Source: CAZVWV01 sp964631745
GTDB taxonomy: Bacteria > Bdellovibrionota_C > UBA2361 > JBGSMV01
Reading direction: 5' to 3'
DNA length: 54,427 nt
NCBI GenBank assembly: GCA_964631745.1
Contig: CAZVWV010000005.1
Coordinates: forward strand, 1-54,427
The stretch's first letter is position 1. Every line of letters begins with the position of its first letter. This document shows positions 50,433 to 54,427 of this stretch, piece by piece. A program made the translations under genes and the position numbers. The notes under the pieces are model-generated. The model was not told the origin of the DNA, did no database searches, and was given only the letters and a program-made list of their open reading frames with translations.

Positions 50433-52106
50433 TTAGTGTGACCCGCCTTCAACGGGCTTGCCGTAGGCATACGGATAGTCATCGACAACTGGTTGTTCTG
50501 CAAAATTTTCAAGGATAGGTGGGGACTCCGTCTGCCACTCTATCGATAGTGAATTGTAGGGATTCTTGGGCGCCTTCACTTTACTAAAAAACGCCGCCCA
50601 AAGAAGATTCATCAGGGCAAAAGTGTACCCAAATCCATTGATGTATGCTCCTACGGTAGAAAGTGTGTGCATGGGCTGAAAAGCCGGAGGATAATCGAAA
50701 TATCTTCTAGGCATGCCCTCCATTCCAAGTACGAACTGAGGTAAGAAGGTCAGGTTAAAGCCAACAAACACCAAGACCCAGCCAATCTTGGCCATGGGCT
50801 CGTTGTACATCTTACCGGACATCTTTGGGAACCAGAAATGAAGCGCTGCCATTAACCCAATTACCGCACCCCCCTGGATGGTGTAATGGAAGTGCGCCAC
50901 CACAAAATAGGTGTCGTGATAAAAGACATCTGTGGCCAACGTGGCCAGATAAATTCCCGTGGTACCTGCGATCATAAATAAGAAGACAAACCCCATCGCG
51001 TAAAGCATAGGGGTCTCAAAACTAATCGAGCCCTTATACATAGTACTAACCCAGTTAAAGACTTTGACAGCGGTCGGGATGGCAACGCTAAACGTTGCAA
51101 TCGAGAAATAGATGGCCGAGAAGTCGGAGATGCCGGCAACATACATGTGATGGGCCCACACCAGAAATCCCACCAAGGCGATAGCGAGAGAGGCGTAGCA
51201 CACCATCTTGTAACCAAAGAGCGGTTTTCTGGAAAATACCGGAATAATCTCGCCCACCACGCCGAAGGCCGGTAGCACCATAATGTAAACGACCGGGTGT
51301 GAGTAGAACCAGAACATATGCTCAAACAGCACCGGATCTCCGCCAAGCTTGGCGTCAAAAACTCCGATCCCCATGGTGCGCTCCATGATGAGGAGCAACA
51401 AAGTGATGCCGACTACAGGTGTGGCTAGGGTTTGAATAACTGCTGTCGCATACGAGCCCCAAATAAATACCGGCAGGCGATCCCAGGTCATGCCTGGCGC
51501 GCGAAGTTTGTGGATGGTTACGATAAAATTAAGCCCAGTCAAGATCGACGAGAACCCGAGCACAAAGGCCGCCCCCGTCATCCAAACTACCGCAGCACCG
51601 GACTGCAAGCTGTAAGGCGCATAGAAAGTCCAGCCCGTGTCTGCCGGTCCGGTTAAGCCTGCCGATACAAATACGTGTTTAAGAAAGGCCGGAAAGATAT
51701 CAACCGGGGCGGCTAAAGATAGCACTGCCATTATGGCGCCAACCACATAGACGTAATAGCTCAACAAATTCAAGCGCGGAAAGGCCACATCCTTTGCACC
51801 GATCATTAGCGGTATTAAAAAATTTCCCATGGTGGCGGGAATTCCTGGTACCACAAAAAGAAAGATCATTATGGCCCCATGTAACGTAAAGACCACATTG
51901 TACTGCTGCGGCGTGAGGAAGTCCGGCCCTGCCTGCGCCAGCTCTGCTCGTAAGATCAATGCGAAGATTCCCGCAAGGAAGAAAAACAGCATGATGGAGA
52001 AAAGGTACATCAGCCCGATACGCTTATGATCAAGCGTTGTGAGCCATGACCAGATCCCCTTCTGGTTATTTAAATAGTTTAATCCACCAGTCTGAACTGC
52101 ACTCAT
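50433..52106 (-). CDS. ctaD: Cytochrome c oxidase subunit I (A2-type)
   Basis: The 557-residue protein has twelve membrane helices. Heme ligands are H76 (TLHGAIMIF) and the pair in YHDTYFVVAHFHY; copper B ligands include H270 and H319-H320 (WAHHMYVAG). In helix VI it reads FWFYSHPVVYIM: the glutamate of A1-type oxidases (HPEVY) is V272, and Y268-S269 precede the histidine. Y-S without Glu marks the A2 subtype, as in Thermus caa3. It reduces oxygen to water while pumping protons. Good ribosome binding site (AGAGGA). Confidence 0.95.
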   Translation of the reverse strand: MSAVQTGGLNYLNNQKGIWSWLTTLDHKRIGLMYLFSIMLFFFLAGIFALILRAELAQAGPDFLTPQQYNVVFTLHGAIMIFLFVVPGIPATMGNFLIPLMIGAKDVAFPRLNLLSYYVYVVGAIMAVLSLAAPVDIFPAFLKHVFVSAGLTGPADTGWTFYAPYSLQSGAAVVWMTGAAFVLGFSSILTGLNFIVTIHKLRAPGMTWDRLPVFIWGSYATAVIQTLATPVVGITLLLLIMERTMGIGVFDAKLGGDPVLFEHMFWFYSHPVVYIMVLPAFGVVGEIIPVFSRKPLFGYKMVCYASLAIALVGFLVWAHHMYVAGISDFSAIYFSIATFSVAIPTAVKVFNWVSTMYKGSISFETPMLYAMGFVFLFMIAGTTGIYLATLATDVFYHDTYFVVAHFHYTIQGGAVIGLMAALHFWFPKMSGKMYNEPMAKIGWVLVFVGFNLTFLPQFVLGMEGMPRRYFDYPPAFQPMHTLSTVGAYINGFGYTFALMNLLWAAFFSKVKAPKNPYNSLSIEWQTESPPILENFAEQPVVDDYPYAYGKPVEGGSH

Positions 52107-52116
52107 AGCTTCCTCT

Positions 52117-53400
52117 TTACTTAAGTGTTTTGAAAAACTCTATTACGTCTTTAATCTGATTTTCATCCAGTTGGCCTTGATAAGGCGGCATGGCGGGTGG
52201 ATACCCCTCCACTACCTTGGCAGCCGGATTCAGGATGGACTCACTAAGATAGGCATCGTCAACCGTCACACTTTCGCCACCGGTCAACTTCTCAACTCGA
52301 CCGTAAATCCCCTTAAAGCTAGGGCCAACCAGCTTTGATCCGTCCAAGCTGTGGCAAGTCATACAAAGCTTGGTTTCGTAAATCTTCTTGCCGCGCTCAG
52401 CAGGCGAAAGATTGGCCGCACTGACCTCCGCAACCTTCGGCGCAGCCGTGCTCTTGACTTCAGTCACGGACTTAATAAACGCGATTAAAGCCGGTAGCTC
52501 GTTCTCGGCTAGCTGCCCAGCAAAACTTGGCATAATATTCGGGGGATATCCCTCTACGATCTTTTTGTTGGGCTCTATTAGAGATTCCTCAATATAGTTC
52601 TCATCGACCTGAATCTCCGTTCCATCTGTCAATTTTTCCTTCTTCCCAAAAATCTTGAGAAAGCTCGGGCCAATTAGGCGGGTACCGTCAAGACTGTGAC
52701 AAGCGTTACAGCCCTTTTGCATATAAAGCTTCTGCCCAACCTCAGCCAAAGGCATGCGCGACATGGCGATCTCTTCGGATTTATCGTTTAGCCAACGCTC
52801 ATACTCAGCCGGTGAAACCACGTGCAACTTGGCCTGCATGGCGGAGTGGTCCTTACCGCAATACTCCGTGCAAAATGTCTGATATTCCCCGACCTTTACG
52901 GGCACGAAAAAGAGGGAAGTGTACCCACTTGGTATGGCGTCTTTTTTAGCGCGCATGGCGGGCAAGAAAAAGCTATGTAGGACGTCACGAGATTTTAGAA
53001 TTAGTTTAATGGGAGTATTAACCGGAACGACGAATTCATTGTTAGATTTTTTTCCGTTCTGATACTCAAAATCCCACATCCATTTTTGAGCATATACATT
53101 TATTTCGATCTGGTTGGGCCTATCAATTCGGGTCTCACGATAAATAGCAATCCCGTAATATCCTATGAAGATACAGACCACAGTTGGAACAACTGTCCAA
53201 ATGACTTCCAAAAGACCGCTGCCTTCGATTCGCGGTGTCTCCGCCACAACGCCGTCCCGTCTTCGATAACGAATGGCGAAATAGATCATCGTGCCCACAA
53301 TTATGACTGTAAAGAACACCGATATATCAGTGATTAGATTGCTCAACCAATCTATCTGCGGTGCAATTTCAGATGCTTGCTCAGGATAAAATTTAAACAT
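52117..53400 (-). CDS. ctaC: Cytochrome c oxidase subunit II fused to two cytochrome c domains
   Basis: The 427-residue protein begins with two membrane helices and a cupredoxin domain. The CuA ligands are H142, C177, E179, C181, H185 and M188 (FCTEYCGKDHSAM). Two heme-c domains follow in tandem: C231-N-A-C234-H235 with M290, and C346-M-T-C349-H350 with M404. They are clearly duplicates (CHSLDGTRLIGPSF against CHSLDGSKLVGPSF). Most caa3 enzymes have one such domain. Electrons would flow from heme to heme to CuA to subunit I. A ten-base gap separates it from ctaD. Confidence 0.95.
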   Translation of the reverse strand: MFKFYPEQASEIAPQIDWLSNLITDISVFFTVIIVGTMIYFAIRYRRRDGVVAETPRIEGSGLLEVIWTVVPTVVCIFIGYYGIAIYRETRIDRPNQIEINVYAQKWMWDFEYQNGKKSNNEFVVPVNTPIKLILKSRDVLHSFFLPAMRAKKDAIPSGYTSLFFVPVKVGEYQTFCTEYCGKDHSAMQAKLHVVSPAEYERWLNDKSEEIAMSRMPLAEVGQKLYMQKGCNACHSLDGTRLIGPSFLKIFGKKEKLTDGTEIQVDENYIEESLIEPNKKIVEGYPPNIMPSFAGQLAENELPALIAFIKSVTEVKSTAAPKVAEVSAANLSPAERGKKIYETKLCMTCHSLDGSKLVGPSFKGIYGRVEKLTGGESVTVDDAYLSESILNPAAKVVEGYPPAMPPYQGQLDENQIKDVIEFFKTLK

Positions 53401-53463
53401 CGCGCTCTAGTCCTTAAAGTTGTCCTACTATAACTGTCCTACTCTGAATCTTTGTGCTCTGAG

Positions 53464-54264
53464 TTATTCCGCCTGCGCCGCCCTCTCACGCATACGTAGC
53501 CTTATGATCAAACCCGTTAATAGAATTAAAGTTAAAATACCACCGACCCGCATTGTTCCCACAGCCGCCCAAGTATATCGCCCCTTTAGGGGATCGAATC
53601 TAAAACAGAAAAGCGAGGCGTGGTCAATCGCCGATCCAATCGCACCCTTTGAAGCCTCTACTAACGCCAGCTTTAAGTCCCAGGCTGAGAACTCAACCCC
53701 TGTAAAATACTGTGAAATTTCCCCCTGTGGTGTCAATATTATAAGCGCCGGTGAATGCGCAAACTCCCCGCTATCCTCCCTGAACCTAAAGCCTATCTGA
53801 TTCATTAAAGCTTCTGAGTTCTCCTTTGAGCCCACTAAGAAATGCCAATAGGCCCTTTCCGGCTCAGGTCGGGTGAGCATACCCCGAAACTTATCAGCTC
53901 GCATATCGGCTTTCTCTGGGGTGTCCTTTGGGTTGAAGCTGACATTGGCTACCTGATAATCCTCTCCAAGTTTTAGATCGAGCCCGTTTATGAGGTTTGC
54001 CACACCTTGCATGACCATGCCGCAGAGCCTGGGACAGTCATAATAAACTGGAACGATCACCAATGGCCGGCCCGGCATTATATATTTTGAGAGTTTCGTA
54101 GCTTGAGCATCCGAGTCTTGAAACGAAAGCGAGAGGTCGGCTTTGTTACCGAGTTTTGTACTCAGAAGATCCTTTAGCGCCACTTCGGGATTATCAAGGC
54201 CAAAGGCTGCACATGCGAAAAAGAGGAGAGAAATAATAAGGTATTGAGGAAGTTGTTGATTCAT
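53464..54264 (-). CDS. SCO1/SenC-type copper chaperone with C-terminal membrane anchor
   Basis: The 266-residue protein has a signal sequence (YLIISLLFFACAAFGLD) and a thioredoxin-like domain with C77-P-R-L-C81 (PVYYDCPRLCGM) and H170 (FAHSPALIILTP), the copper site of Sco proteins. A membrane helix near the C-terminus (VGGILTLILLTGLIIRL) anchors it, an arrangement seen in deltaproteobacterial-type Sco proteins. It delivers copper to the CuA site of CtaC, the next gene, 63 bp downstream. It heads the cta operon. Confidence 0.9.
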   Translation of the reverse strand: MNQQLPQYLIISLLFFACAAFGLDNPEVALKDLLSTKLGNKADLSLSFQDSDAQATKLSKYIMPGRPLVIVPVYYDCPRLCGMVMQGVANLINGLDLKLGEDYQVANVSFNPKDTPEKADMRADKFRGMLTRPEPERAYWHFLVGSKENSEALMNQIGFRFREDSGEFAHSPALIILTPQGEISQYFTGVEFSAWDLKLALVEASKGAIGSAIDHASLFCFRFDPLKGRYTWAAVGTMRVGGILTLILLTGLIIRLRMRERAAQAE

Positions 54265-54321
54265 GAGTTAAGTTCGCTAAAGTGTTGCAAAAATTAATAG
54301 ATTGGGCAAGCAAAGCATGCG

Positions 54322-54427
54322 TGTCCGGTATAAACGTGGCGCTGATGCCGTAAATTCTTGATTTCAAAAGGGAAAACAGGAATTTGTAGTTGCCGCGATT
54401 TGAATTTAACCACGGAGAACACGGAGG
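54322..54427 (+). mobile_element. Second copy of the MITE-like element, cut by the window end
   Basis: TGTCCGGTA (54322-54330) begins about 106 bp that match 845-950 at all but about five positions, up to the first CACGGAG heptamers. The preceding CATGCG is also shared. The rest lies beyond the window. It sits upstream of the cytochrome oxidase operon. Confidence 0.7.

Noticed and set aside
1..54427. CRISPR arrays, tRNA or rRNA genes, integrases or known transposases
   Set aside because: I looked for regularly spaced direct repeats, cloverleaf ends, rRNA landmarks and DDE or tyrosine recombinase motifs and saw none.

Overview
The window looks like a scaffold from an uncultured Gram-negative bacterium. 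Two runs of exactly ten N (2099-2108 and 11519-11528) break the reading frame of the genes they fall in, as arbitrary scaffold gaps would. A TonB-dependent receptor, an O-antigen-ligase-like protein, a BamE-like lipoprotein-type domain and a dacA-type carboxypeptidase point to a two-membrane cell. A caa3-type cytochrome oxidase with Sco and Surf1 assembly factors points to aerobic respiration. The gene mix (class Ic-like ribonucleotide reductase, ImuA-ImuB-DnaE2, Feo system, many toxin-antitoxin pairs) would fit a deltaproteobacteria-like candidate lineage, but I see no rRNA or tRNA and hold that placement loosely.

Layout. 1-2561: VapBC-like pair, a MITE-like palindromic element and a broken AAA ATPase. 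2813-9520: unknown genes, an O-antigen-ligase-like membrane protein, a secreted coiled-coil protein, a tandem pair of FabH-like ketosynthases (one with a degraded catalytic triad) and Surf1. 9728-13743: a second ATPase, PdxH and two Phd/PIN toxin-antitoxin pairs facing apart. 13854-18403: nrdA-nrdB with a probable NrdR box upstream. 19027-25990: unknown genes, an RHH/PIN pair, feoA-feoB plus a tiny Cys-rich Feo protein, and a D,D-carboxypeptidase. 26252-30756: trpS, then a thiamine operon running leftward from a TPP riboswitch (TonB receptor, thiamine pyrophosphokinase, HAD phosphatase). 30767-33809: two more toxin-antitoxin pairs, a beheaded EamA transporter and a gene-poor kilobase full of repeats. 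33810-40523: mutasome genes imuA, imuB and dnaE2, split by a toxin-antitoxin locus whose toxin gene is itself interrupted by a GxxExxY-nuclease element. 40538-42177: a frameshifted RelE/HigA pair and a Phd/PIN pair. 42319-49087: unknown gene, cytochrome-c-like protein, metal P-type ATPase, TMTC-like membrane protein and a chemoreceptor. 49377-54264: sco-ctaC-ctaD-ctaE-ctaF operon, read leftward.

Two themes stand out. The first is nine toxin-antitoxin loci in 54 kb, several with shared operators and apparently leaderless promoters; two have toxins broken by recent-looking events (a 534-bp insertion and a 7-bp repeat expansion). The second is a family of palindromes built from CACG(G/A)AG heptamers at about 9-bp period. 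They occur empty at 830-1052 and 33598-33679, cut by the window edge at 54322-54427, and in one case enclosing a GxxExxY PD-(D/E)XK nuclease gene inside an interrupted toxin gene. That last case is the best candidate here for a poorly described mobile system.
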